Notes: generated by a model from the sequence alone, not told the origin. Positions 7,115-16,125 are shown, numbered from the stretch's first letter. The stretch is 45,571 nucleotides of DNA from an uncultured Bifidobacterium sp. (GCF_945269915.1 NZ_CALYOY010000016.1:1-45571); one strand, 5' to 3'. A program made the numbers and translations.

Positions 7115-9657
7115 CACAAACCGACCCAGCACCATATGGGAATGATTCGGACCTGACCAGGCCGGCCGGGCTGGACCTGGTCCACTGGGGGTACCGTCAT
7201 GCCTATCGGAGCCACTTCGCGGTCCGTGACCTCTCCCTGACCATTCCCGCCGGGCAACGGGTCCTCCTGCTGGGTGCCTCGGGCATCGGCAAGTCGACGA
7301 TCCTGGAAGGCATCGCGGGGCTCCTTGGGGAACAGATGGGTGCCCAGGGGCTGGACGTCCCCGAGGGCCAGAACGAGCAGATCGTCGAAGTGGAGGACGC
7401 CGACGGCGGGGTGACCCAGGGAAGGATACTGATTGACGGCCACCCTGCCGGCGGGGTCGGTGGCCGGGTGGGCCTGGTCATGCAGGACCCTGATGCCCAG
7501 GCGATCTTCCAGAGGCTCGGCGATAACGTCGCCTTCGGGCCGGAGAACATGGGGGTCCCCAGGGAGGAGATCTGGCAACGTGTCCGCGAGTCCTTACGGG
7601 CAGTGGGTCTGCAGGACCTGCAGCTGACCCGGTCCACCATGCATCTGAGCGGAGGTCAGATGCAGCGCCTGGCCCTGGCCGGAGCCCTGGCCATGGAGCC
7701 GGGCCTGCTTCTCCTGGACGAACCGACCGCCAACCTGGATCCGGACGGGGTGCGGCAAATCGTCGGAGCGGTCCGTGAGGTCCTTGATCGACGTGATTCC
7801 ACGATGGTCCTGGTGGAGCACCGGGCACAGCCCTGGATGGACATGATCGACAGGGTCATCGTCCTGGGTCTGGGGCCTGTGGAATCCGACCAGGGCCGGA
7901 CAGGGAAGCGCGATTTCCGCCGGACCGTCATCATGGCCGATGGCACCCCGGACCAGGTCTTCTCCGACCGGGATCTGGATCTGGCGTCCCTGGGCATCTG
8001 GGTGCCCGACCCCTACAAGGGTGCCGCGGATCAGGTAGGACCGATCTCCCCGCATGCCCGGTCGGGTGGTGGCCCTGGTTCCGGCCTTGGCGATCCGATC
8101 CTGGAGACGGATGAACTGTCCGTCGGTCGTGATGGCAGATCCATCGCCTCCGGTATCAACCTGACTTTCCGCCAGGGAGAGGTGACGGCCCTGGTCGGGG
8201 CCAATGGGGCCGGCAAGTCCACCCTGGCCATGACCCTGGCCGGCCTGATGGACCCCCTTGCCGGTCGGGTCGTCGCCTCCGACAGGTTGATCCGGGACGA
8301 TGGCGATGCCCGGTCTGTAGCCGGTGGGGCTGATCCATACGCCTGGAAGTCCACCGATCTGGCCTCCCGCATCTCCTACGTCTTCCAGAACCCGGAACAC
8401 CAGTTCGCCCGGGGTTCCGTCCTCGGGGAGGTCATGCTGGCCCCGCTCAGAACCGGGATGACCCAGGACCAGGCCAGGGAGCGGGCCAGAAACCTCCTGA
8501 CCAGGTTCAACCTGATCCAGTACGCCAATGCCAACCCCTACACCTTGTCCGGTGGGGAGAAGCGCAGGCTGACCGTGGCCGCCGCCCTGGCCGCCGCACC
8601 CCGGGTCCTGATCCTGGACGAGCCGACCTTCGGCCAGGACAGGACCACCTGGACCAGCATGGCCCAACTGATCGACTCCCTTCGGGCGGATGGCATCTGC
8701 ATCATCGTGGTCACCCACGATATGGATCTGGTCAAGGCCCTGGATGCCCGCCTTGTGTATCTCATCCCCGATCGTCCAGGAGCGGGGAAGGTCTCTGGTG
8801 GCCCGGTGCAGTCACCGGATGGTCCTGACGGGTCCCGGCCGGTACTCCTGCCCGTTGCCGCCATGGATCAGCGTGACGAGCCGCCCAGGCGGTCAAGCAG
8901 ATCGGCCTACATCGCCTCCATCAACCCGGCCTTCCGCCTGATCGGGGCCTTCCTGACCGCCTTGCCCCTCCTGATCAGCCTGGACTGGGTGTCCGCCACG
9001 GTGGCCCTGGTCCTGGAACTGTTCCTCCTTATGGCTGCCGGGTTCACCCCCTTGAGGATCGTCAGATCCGCCTGGCCCATCTTCCTGGGTGCCCCGGGTT
9101 CGGCCCTGGCCATCATCCTCTATGGAAAGGCCGGCGGAGCCACCTACTGGCAGTGGGGGATGATCCATGTCACCCAGCGTTCCCTGGACCTGGCCCTGGC
9201 CACGGCCCTGCGCATCCTGGCCATAGGGATCCCAGCCATCATCACGGTTCTGGGCATTGACGCGACCGACCTGGCCGATGCCTTCAGCCAGGTCCTCCAC
9301 CTGCCGGAGCGGTTTGTGTATGGAGGGCTGGCCGGATTGAGGCTTTTCTCGGTCCTCAGGGACGACTGGTCCGCCCTTTCGGCCTCAAGGAGGAGCAGGG
9401 GTCTGGGAGATGAGAACAGGTTCAAGGCCTTCTTCCCCCAGGCCTTCGCCCTCCTGGTACTCTCGATCAGGCGCTCGACCACCCTGGCCACGGCCATGGA
9501 GGCCAGAGGGTTCGGTGGCACCGAGGAACGCACCCATGCCAGGGTGTCCGATGTGGGTCCACGGGATTATGTCTATCTCCTGATCTGCCTGGCCGTACCC
9601 GTGGCGGCCCTGGCCACCGCCGCTCTGACCGGCAGGATTTCATACTTCGGTAATTGA
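7111..9657 (+). CDS. Fused ECF energy module: two ATPases plus T component
   Basis: A single 848-residue protein carries everything except the S component. ABC domain 1 has Walker A GASGIGKST (residues 55-63), signature LSGGQ (about 178-182) and Walker B LLLLDEPTANLD. ABC domain 2 has GANGAGKST (363-371), LSGGE (about 479) and VLILDEPTFGQD. From about residue 595 an EcfT-type membrane domain follows, with several hydrophobic helices and two Ala/Arg-Gly coupling motifs, SRRSRGLG and MEARGFGG. In Bacillus the same parts are separate proteins (YkoD, YkoC). The GTG start at 7111 overlaps the ykoE stop. No frameshift or internal stop divides the domains. It should power uptake of the vitamin bound by the YkoE subunit. 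Confidence 0.93.
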   Translation: MTQTDPAPYGNDSDLTRPAGLDLVHWGYRHAYRSHFAVRDLSLTIPAGQRVLLLGASGIGKSTILEGIAGLLGEQMGAQGLDVPEGQNEQIVEVEDADGGVTQGRILIDGHPAGGVGGRVGLVMQDPDAQAIFQRLGDNVAFGPENMGVPREEIWQRVRESLRAVGLQDLQLTRSTMHLSGGQMQRLALAGALAMEPGLLLLDEPTANLDPDGVRQIVGAVREVLDRRDSTMVLVEHRAQPWMDMIDRVIVLGLGPVESDQGRTGKRDFRRTVIMADGTPDQVFSDRDLDLASLGIWVPDPYKGAADQVGPISPHARSGGGPGSGLGDPILETDELSVGRDGRSIASGINLTFRQGEVTALVGANGAGKSTLAMTLAGLMDPLAGRVVASDRLIRDDGDARSVAGGADPYAWKSTDLASRISYVFQNPEHQFARGSVLGEVMLAPLRTGMTQDQARERARNLLTRFNLIQYANANPYTLSGGEKRRLTVAAALAAAPRVLILDEPTFGQDRTTWTSMAQLIDSLRADGICIIVVTHDMDLVKALDARLVYLIPDRPGAGKVSGGPVQSPDGPDGSRPVLLPVAAMDQRDEPPRRSSRSAYIASINPAFRLIGAFLTALPLLISLDWVSATVALVLELFLLMAAGFTPLRIVRSAWPIFLGAPGSALAIILYGKAGGATYWQWGMIHVTQRSLDLALATALRILAIGIPAIITVLGIDATDLADAFSQVLHLPERFVYGGLAGLRLFSVLRDDWSALSASRRSRGLGDENRFKAFFPQAFALLVLSIRRSTTLATAMEARGFGGTEERTHARVSDVGPRDYVYLLICLAVPVAALATAALTGRISYFGN

Positions 9658-9700
9658 CCGGCCCGGGACGTTGGGCTCCAAGTGGTTGGTCCGGCACACG

Positions 9701-9770
9701 GAAGAGGCCCGGATACCGCATCCACCTGCCACTTGTCAGTGGTTTGACGGATAGGTATCCGGGCCTCTTC
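9701..9770. terminator. Long inverted repeat between convergent genes
   Basis: A perfect 17-bp inverted repeat (9701-9717 and 9754-9770) encloses 36 bases that hold a small inner hairpin (CCACT/AGTGG). It fills the gap between the convergent ECF fusion gene and sodA, so a two-way transcription stop is the simplest role. T tracts are weak on both sides. The unusually long arms might instead be a small mobile-element remnant. Confidence 0.6.
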
Positions 9771-9813
9771 CCGGTAAGCTCCCAGGCACGAGGACTGCTC
9801 GGGCGGACAGTGG

Positions 9814-10434
9814 TTACTTGACCAGGGTGGTGTTCAGGTTGCGGACCTCGTCGAAGCGCTTGGAGGCGTCCTCCCAGTTGACGATGTGCCACCAGGCCTT
9901 GACGTAGTCGGCCCTGACGTTCAGGTAATCCAGGTAGTAGGCATGCTCCCAAAGATCCAGAAGAACCAGCGGGAAGATGGTGACGGGCAGGTTGCCCTGG
10001 TGGTCGTACATCTGCAGGGTGACCAGGCGCTCACCCAGGGAGTCCCAGGCCAGGACGGCCCAACCGGAGCCCTGGATGCCGGCGCACATGGACTCGAAGT
10101 ACTTCTTGAAGCCCTCGAAGGAACCGAACTGGTCCTCGATGGCGGCCTTGAGTTCGCCGGTTGGTTCCTGGCCGATGGAGGGGGCCATGTTCTTCCAGAA
10201 GATGGTGTGGTTCTTGTGGCCGGCCAGGTTGAAGGCCAGGTTCTTTTCCAGAAGGTTGGACTGGGCCACGTCGCCGGACTCGGCCGCATCATGGATCTGC
10301 TCCAGGGCCTGGTTGGCGCCGTTCACATAGGCCTGATGGTGCTTGTCGTGGTGGAGCTCCATGATCTTGCCTGAGACGTAGGGCTCGAGGGCCGAGTAGT
10401 CATAGGGCAGATCGGGAAGTGTGTATACGGGCAT
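9814..10434 (-). CDS. sodA: Superoxide dismutase, Mn/Fe type
   Basis: This 206-residue cytoplasmic enzyme converts superoxide to peroxide and oxygen. It shows the Fe/Mn SOD fold: the N-terminal helical hairpin contains MELHHDKHHQAYV with metal-ligand histidines, NHTIFW follows, and the C-terminal domain has GSGWAVLAWD and DLWEHAYYLDY, which supply the Asp and His ligands. Metal choice cannot be decided by eye. The ATG at 10434 (MPVYTLPDLPYDYS) has AGGAGA just upstream. It is a single gene, divergent from the RNA methyltransferase and convergent with the ECF fusion. SOD is absent from most bifidobacteria, so its presence suggests exposure to oxygen. Confidence 0.96.
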   Translation of the reverse strand: MPVYTLPDLPYDYSALEPYVSGKIMELHHDKHHQAYVNGANQALEQIHDAAESGDVAQSNLLEKNLAFNLAGHKNHTIFWKNMAPSIGQEPTGELKAAIEDQFGSFEGFKKYFESMCAGIQGSGWAVLAWDSLGERLVTLQMYDHQGNLPVTIFPLVLLDLWEHAYYLDYLNVRADYVKAWWHIVNWEDASKRFDEVRNLNTTLVK

Positions 10435-10462
10435 GGTGTCTCCTAACATTGCCTCCGCCGGG

Positions 10463-10587
10463 CATCAGCCCCTGATGGAAAGACCCGGTCGTCAGGCTTG
10501 GAATACCAAGTCGATTTGGCTTGTCCACCAAGCTTATCCCCGGGAAGTCCGGGAACCAAGGCCTTCGCGAGGTCAGTTCAGTGAACT
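10463..10587. promoter_or_regulatory. Divergent sodA/methyltransferase promoter region with palindromes
   Basis: The 171 bp between the divergent starts contain several short perfect palindromes: CATCAG-CCC-CTGATG (10463-10477), a CTTGG-AATA-CCAAG element near 10500, and AGTTCA-G-TGAACT (10575-10587). They are plausible regulator sites for one or both genes. No -10/-35 pair stands out, and no regulator family can be named. Confidence 0.3.
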
Positions 10588-10605
10588 TGCTTACAGAGGG
10601 CTAGA

Positions 10606-11574
10606 GTGGTGGGCATGCCCCTGACAGAAACCGTGATGGACAATCCGCGCTCGCAACGTATACGCCGCCTTGCCGAATTGAAGGAAAGGCGGGTCCGGCA
10701 GCGCCATGAACGCTTCCTGATCGAAGGGCCTCAGAGCGTCAGGGAGGCTGTGGCTTGCCGACCGGACCTGATCACCGACCTCTACGTCCAGGCTGGGGAG
10801 GGACCCCAGCCGAGCGGCACTAGATTCCTGAACCCCGTAGTGTCGGTTATCGCCGAGAGCGCCCTGGCCCACGACCATATCTATGTCCACCCGGTCACGG
10901 CCAGGGTCATGAAGGCCATCAGCACGGATGCCCAGGGAATCGTCGCCCAGGGAGATACCCGCGCGATGATGGTGGATCCCTCCGACCTGTGGACCGGGCA
11001 TGACGGGCCGGCGGATTCCGGTGACCGCCAGTGCCGTGGGGGAGAGGGTATGATCGCCGCCTTCTGGCAGGTGCGTGACCCGGGCAATGCCGGTACGGTC
11101 ATCAGAACGGCTGATGCCGCAGGCTGCAGGGCCCTGGTCCTGGTGGACGACTGCGTGGACCCCCTCAATCCCAAGGTCCTACGGTCCACCGCAGGCTCGG
11201 CCTTCCACATACCGATCCTGGCCATGGGTACTGAAGCCTTCCTGGACTGGGCGCACAGGCTGGGGTATGGAATCATGGCCGCCGATGTCCATGGGACACC
11301 GGAACGCAGGCCGACCAGTCTGCCGGATTACCTGGACCGGTCGGGTGCCCGGGGCGACCCGACGGGGCCCGATGACCAGACCGAACATCCCGGCCGGGAT
11401 ATGGTGGCCCTCTTCGGGAACGAGGCACGTGGCCTGCCCGCCGATCTCCTGGAGCAGGTGGATTCCATCGTCTCCATACCCATTTACGGCCGGGCAGAAT
11501 CACTCAACCTGGCCACCTCGGCCGCGGTCCTGCTCTATGGACTGGCCATGTCTAGTCGTATTGAAAGAATATAA
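10606..11574 (+). CDS. SpoU/TrmH family RNA 2'-O-methyltransferase
   Basis: The 322-residue protein has an N-terminal RNA-substrate-binding part (RHERFLIEGPQSVREA) and a SPOUT methyltransferase domain from about residue 150. The knotted SAM-binding motifs are visible: VRDPGNAGTVIRTADAAG, then VALFGNEARGLP, then IPIYGRAESLNLATSAAVLLYG. It methylates a ribose in rRNA or tRNA; the target nucleotide cannot be told. A GTG at 10606 lies 5 bp after AGAGGG; the ATG at 10615 is the alternative start. The position directly before pheST is common in bifidobacteria and other Gram-positives. Confidence 0.88.
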   Translation: MVGMPLTETVMDNPRSQRIRRLAELKERRVRQRHERFLIEGPQSVREAVACRPDLITDLYVQAGEGPQPSGTRFLNPVVSVIAESALAHDHIYVHPVTARVMKAISTDAQGIVAQGDTRAMMVDPSDLWTGHDGPADSGDRQCRGGEGMIAAFWQVRDPGNAGTVIRTADAAGCRALVLVDDCVDPLNPKVLRSTAGSAFHIPILAMGTEAFLDWAHRLGYGIMAADVHGTPERRPTSLPDYLDRSGARGDPTGPDDQTEHPGRDMVALFGNEARGLPADLLEQVDSIVSIPIYGRAESLNLATSAAVLLYGLAMSSRIERI

Positions 11575-11634
11575 AGGCTGTAAAGACCGATATAACGCTG
11601 TTTTCAGGCTCTTACAAGATGGAAAGGTCCCAAG

Positions 11635-12699
11635 GTGGCAGAGGTAGAGTTCGACCCCGCAGCAGTGACCGATGAGGTCAGCGAGGGTATTGGGGAAATA
11701 CGGGAAGCCTCCGATCTGGAGGAGCTGAAGGCGCTCAAGTCGCGGTACTCGGGTGCAGGATCCGCCATGGCCAGGGCCAGCAGGGCCATCGGGTCCCTGT
11801 CTGCCGACCGGAAGAAGACGGCCGGTCAGCTTATAGGGAAGCTCAGGGCCGACTTCGGCCGGGCCTATGGCCTCAAGGAGGGCCAGCTGCAGCAGGAGGA
11901 GGAGGACCGTCGTCTGCGTGCCGAGCGGGTCGACATGACCCTCCCCGTCGACCGCAAGCCCCAGGGTGCCCGTCACCCCCTGACCAGGCTCATGGAGGAC
12001 GTCGAGGACTTCTTCGTCTCCATGGGTTGGCGCATCGCCCAGGGCCCCGAGCTGGAGGCGGAGTGGTACAACTTCGATGCCCTGAACTTCGGTCCCGACC
12101 ACCCTGCCCGCCAGATGCAGGACACCTTCTACGTCAAGGGGAACCAGGCCAGGGACGCCGCCGGCTTCGTCGGGTCCAACATGGTCATGCGCACCCACAC
12201 CTCGCCCGACCAGGCACGCTCCCTGATCACCCGTGGCGTGCCCCTCTACGTGGCCTGTACGGGCCGGGTCTTCCGCACCGACGAGCTGGATGCCACCCAC
12301 ACGCCCGTCTTCCACCAGTGCGAGGCCATCGCCGTCGACGAACACCTGACCATGGCCGACCTCAAGGGCGTCCTGGACAAGCTGGCCGCAGCCATGTTCG
12401 GCCCCGAGGCCAGGACCAGGCTGCGTCCCTCATACTTCCCCTTCACCGAACCCAGTGCCGAGATGGACCTCTGGTTTCCCGACAGGAAGGGCGGCCCGGG
12501 ATGGATCGAATGGGGCGGTTGCGGCATGGTCAACCCCAACGTCCTGCGTTCGGCCGGTGTGGATCCCGACAAGTACTCGGGGTTCGCCTTCGGGGTGGGG
12601 ATGGAGAGGACCCTCCTGCTCCGCCACGACATCAACGACATGCACGACCTGGTCGAGGGCGACGTGCGGTTCAGCCAGCAGTTCGAGATGGGGGAGTGA
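11635..12699 (+). CDS. pheS: Phenylalanine--tRNA ligase alpha subunit
   Basis: This 354-residue class II synthetase catalytic subunit charges tRNA-Phe as an alpha2beta2 tetramer with PheT. The N-terminal coiled-coil arm (about residues 1-90, with LKALKSRYSGAGSAM) is followed by the catalytic core. Core motifs include PDQARSLI, GRVFRTDELDATHTPVFHQ (motif 2), GWIEWGGCGMVNPNVL and the motif 3 stretch GFAFGVGMERTLLLRH. The start is GTG at 11635, with GAAAGG upstream. pheT follows after 6 bp. No T-box or attenuator is evident in the 60-bp leader. Confidence 0.97.
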   Translation: MAEVEFDPAAVTDEVSEGIGEIREASDLEELKALKSRYSGAGSAMARASRAIGSLSADRKKTAGQLIGKLRADFGRAYGLKEGQLQQEEEDRRLRAERVDMTLPVDRKPQGARHPLTRLMEDVEDFFVSMGWRIAQGPELEAEWYNFDALNFGPDHPARQMQDTFYVKGNQARDAAGFVGSNMVMRTHTSPDQARSLITRGVPLYVACTGRVFRTDELDATHTPVFHQCEAIAVDEHLTMADLKGVLDKLAAAMFGPEARTRLRPSYFPFTEPSAEMDLWFPDRKGGPGWIEWGGCGMVNPNVLRSAGVDPDKYSGFAFGVGMERTLLLRHDINDMHDLVEGDVRFSQQFEMGE

Positions 12700-12705
12700 T
12701 CCGAT

Positions 12706-15312
12706 ATGCCGATGGTAGATATTGACTGGCTCAAGGAACATGTCGAGGTCCCCGGGGACCTGACATATCCGCAACTGGCCAAGGACCTGGTCCGGGTCGG
12801 TCTCGAGGAGGAGGAGATCCACCAATCCACGGTGACCGGCCCCATCGTGGTCGGCTACGTGGTCGATGCCCTTCCCGAGCCCCAGAAGAACGGCAAGGTC
12901 ATCAACTGGTGCCATGTCGATGTGGGCGATGCCTACAATGCCGTGGATGATGACGGGAAGAAGGTGCCCCGGGGAATCGTCTGCGGCGCCCCCAACATGG
13001 CCGCCGGGGAGAAGGTCGTCGTGACCCTGCCCGGTGCCGTCCTTCCTGGAGACTTCAAAATCGAACCCAGGAAGACCTACGGCCACTTATCGGACGGCAT
13101 GTGCGCCTCCGAGCGTGAACTGGGCCTGGGTTCGGACCACAACGGGATCATCCTCCTGCGGCAGTACGGGTTCACCGACCAGGAGTACGAGGCCCTCAAG
13201 CCCGGTGACGATGCCATGGCCCTCCTCCACATGGACAACCCCGTCCTGGAAATCAACATCACCCCGGACAGGGGCTATGCCTTCTCCTATCGTGGCGTGG
13301 CCCGGGAGTTCCACCATTCGACCGGGGCGGCATACACGGATCCGGTCATGGAACTGAACAAGGCCCTGCCCCAGGCGGCCGACCGGAGCGACCAGGCCCC
13401 GATCGAGGTGCGGATCGAAGACGACAACCCCATCCACGGGGTGCCGGGTTGCGACCGCTACTACGTCAGGTCTGTCCAGGGCTACCAGCCTGGTTCCGCA
13501 ACGCCTTCATGGATGCGTCGGCGGCTGACCAGGGCCGGGATGCGTTCCATCTCCCTGCCCGTTGATGTGACCAACTACGTCATGCTGGACCTGGGCCAGC
13601 CCCTGCACGCCTATGATGCCGACAAGATCGAAGGGCCCATCGTGGTCCGCAGGGCCAGGCAGGGCGAGCGCCTGACCACCCTGGACGGCAAGGACCGGGA
13701 GCTGAGCACCGAAGACCTCCTGATCACGGATTCCCCCAAGGGGGAGGCCGGTTCCCGCATCCTCGGCCTGGCCGGGGTCATGGGCGGTCTCTACGGGGAG
13801 GTGACCGACCAGACTCGGAACATCCTGATCGAGTCGGCCCACTTCGACCAGGTCACCATCGCCCGTTCGGCCCGTCGTCATAAGCTGCCCTCCGAGGCAT
13901 CCAAGCGGTTCGAACGCGGGGTCGACCCTCAGATGCAGCCGGCGGCAGCCCAGATGGCGGCCCGGCTCCTTCAGGAGTTCGGTGGGGCCAGGATCGACGC
14001 CACCCCCTTGGACCTGGACCGGACCACCCCCATGCCCACCATTGATTTCAAACCCTCCGAGGTTGCCCGACTGACCGATCTTGATACCGACCGCGACCGT
14101 ATCGTCGCCATCCTGGAGGATATCGGCTGCGAGGTGGATTCGGGAGCCGGACAGGTCCTGAGCGTCAGGCCCCCATCCTGGAGACCCGACCTGGGAGAGG
14201 CATGCGACCTGGTTGAAGAGGTGGCCCGCCTGGTGGGGTACGACCGCATTCCGATCAACATCCCCTCGGCCAAGGTCACCGGCGAGGTTGGGCTGACCGA
14301 TCGTCAGCTTCGCAAGCGTTGGGTGGCCGACACCCTGGCCGAGTACGGTCTGACGGAGGTTCTGGACTATCCCTTCGTGGGTCGGCAGGATCTGACGGCC
14401 TTCGGCTACGATCCCGACCAGGAGGAGGCGGTCAGTGTGGAGCTGGCCAACCCCATGGCCGCCGACCGGCCCTTCCTGCGGCGGGTCCTCATGCTTCCCC
14501 TGGCCAATACCGTGGCCCGGAACCTGCGACGGGGCAACACCAACGTCTCCCTCTACGAGATCGGGTACATCTTCGTCCGCGACCCCAAGGCGCCGGCCGT
14601 TCCGACCCTGTCTGGCGGTACCCGTCCCAGCGACGAGCAACTGGCCCAGTTGGACGCCGGCCTGCCCGAACAGCGGCTGCATGTGGCCGCCCTCCTGACC
14701 GGCCTGGCCCAGGATGACGGCTGGCTCAAGGACCACCGTCCCGTGGACTGGACCGACGCGGTCGAATCCGCCCGGCGGGTTCTGGACCGCGTTGGTGCCC
14801 ACTATCGCCTGGAGCAGCCCGAGGCCGACCAGGTCCCGGCCCAGTGGCATCCGGGCCGTACCGCCCAGGTGGTTCTGGATGACGGGACTCCGGTCGGCAT
14901 GGTGGGTGAACTCCACCCCCGTGTCATCGCTGAACTGGGTTTCCCCGAGCATTCATCCGCCTTTGAGCTGGATCTGGATGGGATCTTCGACCATCTGGAC
15001 TTCAGTCCCCTCCAGGCCAAGCCCATCTCGACCTTCCCGCCCGTCCGCCAGGACCTGGCCTTCACGGTCCCCGTCTCGGTCACGGCCGATCAGCTGGCTT
15101 CCGCCATCAGAGAAGCCGCAGGGACTAGTCTTGAGTCCATTGAACTCTTCGATGTTTTCACCGGCGAACAGATCGGTCAGGACGCCAAGTCCCTGGCCTT
15201 CGCGGTCACCTTCAGGGCCCCCGACAGGACCCTGACCTCTGAAGACAGCGAGGCGCTGAGGTCCGCCATCGTGGAGAAGGCCTCCGGGTTGGGAGCGCAG
15301 CTGCGCGCTTGA
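12706..15312 (+). CDS. pheT: Phenylalanine--tRNA ligase beta subunit
   Basis: This 868-residue subunit has the usual bacterial PheT layout. An N-terminal tRNA-binding OB domain (about residues 40-150, with VCGAPNMAAGEKVVV) is followed by B3/B4 editing domains with SLPVDVTNYVMLDLGQPLHAYD. The B5 domain, a catalytic-like core and a C-terminal anticodon-binding ferredoxin-fold domain (FPPVRQDLAFTV to the end) complete it. The length is slightly above the common 790-830 because of inserts in the catalytic-like region. It starts 6 bp after pheS, so the two are co-translated. Confidence 0.97.
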   Translation: MPMVDIDWLKEHVEVPGDLTYPQLAKDLVRVGLEEEEIHQSTVTGPIVVGYVVDALPEPQKNGKVINWCHVDVGDAYNAVDDDGKKVPRGIVCGAPNMAAGEKVVVTLPGAVLPGDFKIEPRKTYGHLSDGMCASERELGLGSDHNGIILLRQYGFTDQEYEALKPGDDAMALLHMDNPVLEINITPDRGYAFSYRGVAREFHHSTGAAYTDPVMELNKALPQAADRSDQAPIEVRIEDDNPIHGVPGCDRYYVRSVQGYQPGSATPSWMRRRLTRAGMRSISLPVDVTNYVMLDLGQPLHAYDADKIEGPIVVRRARQGERLTTLDGKDRELSTEDLLITDSPKGEAGSRILGLAGVMGGLYGEVTDQTRNILIESAHFDQVTIARSARRHKLPSEASKRFERGVDPQMQPAAAQMAARLLQEFGGARIDATPLDLDRTTPMPTIDFKPSEVARLTDLDTDRDRIVAILEDIGCEVDSGAGQVLSVRPPSWRPDLGEACDLVEEVARLVGYDRIPINIPSAKVTGEVGLTDRQLRKRWVADTLAEYGLTEVLDYPFVGRQDLTAFGYDPDQEEAVSVELANPMAADRPFLRRVLMLPLANTVARNLRRGNTNVSLYEIGYIFVRDPKAPAVPTLSGGTRPSDEQLAQLDAGLPEQRLHVAALLTGLAQDDGWLKDHRPVDWTDAVESARRVLDRVGAHYRLEQPEADQVPAQWHPGRTAQVVLDDGTPVGMVGELHPRVIAELGFPEHSSAFELDLDGIFDHLDFSPLQAKPISTFPPVRQDLAFTVPVSVTADQLASAIREAAGTSLESIELFDVFTGEQIGQDAKSLAFAVTFRAPDRTLTSEDSEALRSAIVEKASGLGAQLRA

Positions 15313-15335
15313 GCCGAACACAGATAAGAGGGGAC

Positions 15336-15956
15336 ATGACGGATATGGAAGACCAGCAGGGGGCCCAGGAACCCCAGGAAGCCGGCGGTCGGGATGACCA
15401 GGCACAGCCCCGGTACGGGCGGCATGTGGAACCCGCATACGGTGCACGGGCCGACCAGTATCCGGGGTGGAACCCGTATGTCTTCGGCAAGCCGGACCCT
15501 GAACCGGTCAGGAGCGATGCCCAGCCCGCCCCCGGTTCGGACAGGCAGGCGGTGCCCGGGTACTCCCGGATGGCCGGACAGGGCAATCCCGGAGGCGGTT
15601 CCAGGCATGTAACAGACGGCATCGACCCGGACGACCCGGCACAGAACCCCAGCTATGGTCACTGGGATCCCTACGCCATCATTGCCTTCATCATGGCCAT
15701 CTTCCTCCCTGTCCCACTCCTTTCGGCAGTCCTGGGAGGAATCTCCATATACAGGACAAGGATGCTCCACATGAAGGGGTACGGGTTGGCCCTGGCCGCC
15801 GTCGTCATCAACGTGCTCTATACCCTGGCCTGGCTGTGGATGATTACCTCCGGTGTCTCCATGGACGACCTCACCCGGCAGATGCTCCAGTCCGCCGTGC
15901 CTTCGTTGCCTGGTGATTCCGGCGGTACCGGTAGCGGCGATGGGGTGCGCGCCTGA
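15336..15956 (+). CDS. DUF4190-like small membrane protein
   Basis: The 206-residue protein begins with about 115 residues that are hydrophilic and rich in Gln, Gly, Pro and Asp (QEPQEAGGRDDQAQPRYG). Two hydrophobic helices follow: AIIAFIMAIFLPVPLLSAVL, and GLALAAVVINVLYTLAWLWM after the link GGISIYRTRMLHMKG. This is the organisation of DUF4190 proteins, which have no assigned function. The ATG at 15336 follows GAGGGG and is preferred over 15309, which overlaps the pheT stop. It probably shares the pheST transcript. The disordered arm would face the cytoplasm. Confidence 0.7.
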   Translation: MTDMEDQQGAQEPQEAGGRDDQAQPRYGRHVEPAYGARADQYPGWNPYVFGKPDPEPVRSDAQPAPGSDRQAVPGYSRMAGQGNPGGGSRHVTDGIDPDDPAQNPSYGHWDPYAIIAFIMAIFLPVPLLSAVLGGISIYRTRMLHMKGYGLALAAVVINVLYTLAWLWMITSGVSMDDLTRQMLQSAVPSLPGDSGGTGSGDGVRA

Positions 15957-16019
15957 AGCGCGGCTGCTTTGAGCCCGTTTCCGGTTCTGGCAGATAGTCT
16001 TTCAAGCAGTGTTGATGGG

Positions 16020-16050
16020 CCGTCCGGACCTTGCGCCCGGGCGGTCTTCG
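16020..16050 (+). terminator. Candidate terminator before the arginine operon
   Basis: An 8-bp stem with one G-T pair (16020-16027 with 16037-16044) is followed by TCTTCG. It lies 64 bp after the DUF4190-like gene and upstream of the ArgR sites, so it fits a stop for the pheST transcript. The T tract is poor. Confidence 0.5.
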
Positions 16051-16091
16051 TATATCCAGACCGGATCGGCAAGAGGTTCGACACGCCAAAC

Positions 16092-16125
16092 TGCATAAGT
16101 ATGCAAATATCTGCATGATTATGTA
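16092..16125 (+). promoter_or_regulatory. Two tandem ArgR operators (ARG boxes)
   Basis: TGCATAAGTATGCA (16092-16105) is a perfect palindrome, and TGCATGATTATGTA (16112-16125) is an imperfect copy exactly 20 bp downstream. Two AT-rich palindromic boxes about two helical turns apart are the standard binding unit of an ArgR hexamer. They lie 32-65 bp upstream of argC, and the operon encodes ArgR itself. Repression by ArgR with arginine is inferred from family knowledge. Confidence 0.8.

Noticed and set aside
11575-11634. T-box or leader attenuator before pheS
   Set aside because: Only 60 bp separate the genes, and neither the T-box core nor a Phe-rich leader peptide is visible.
12706-15312. 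Possible split or fused pheT because of the above-average length
   Set aside because: All domains occur in normal order with no frame break. The extra length is spread over loops.
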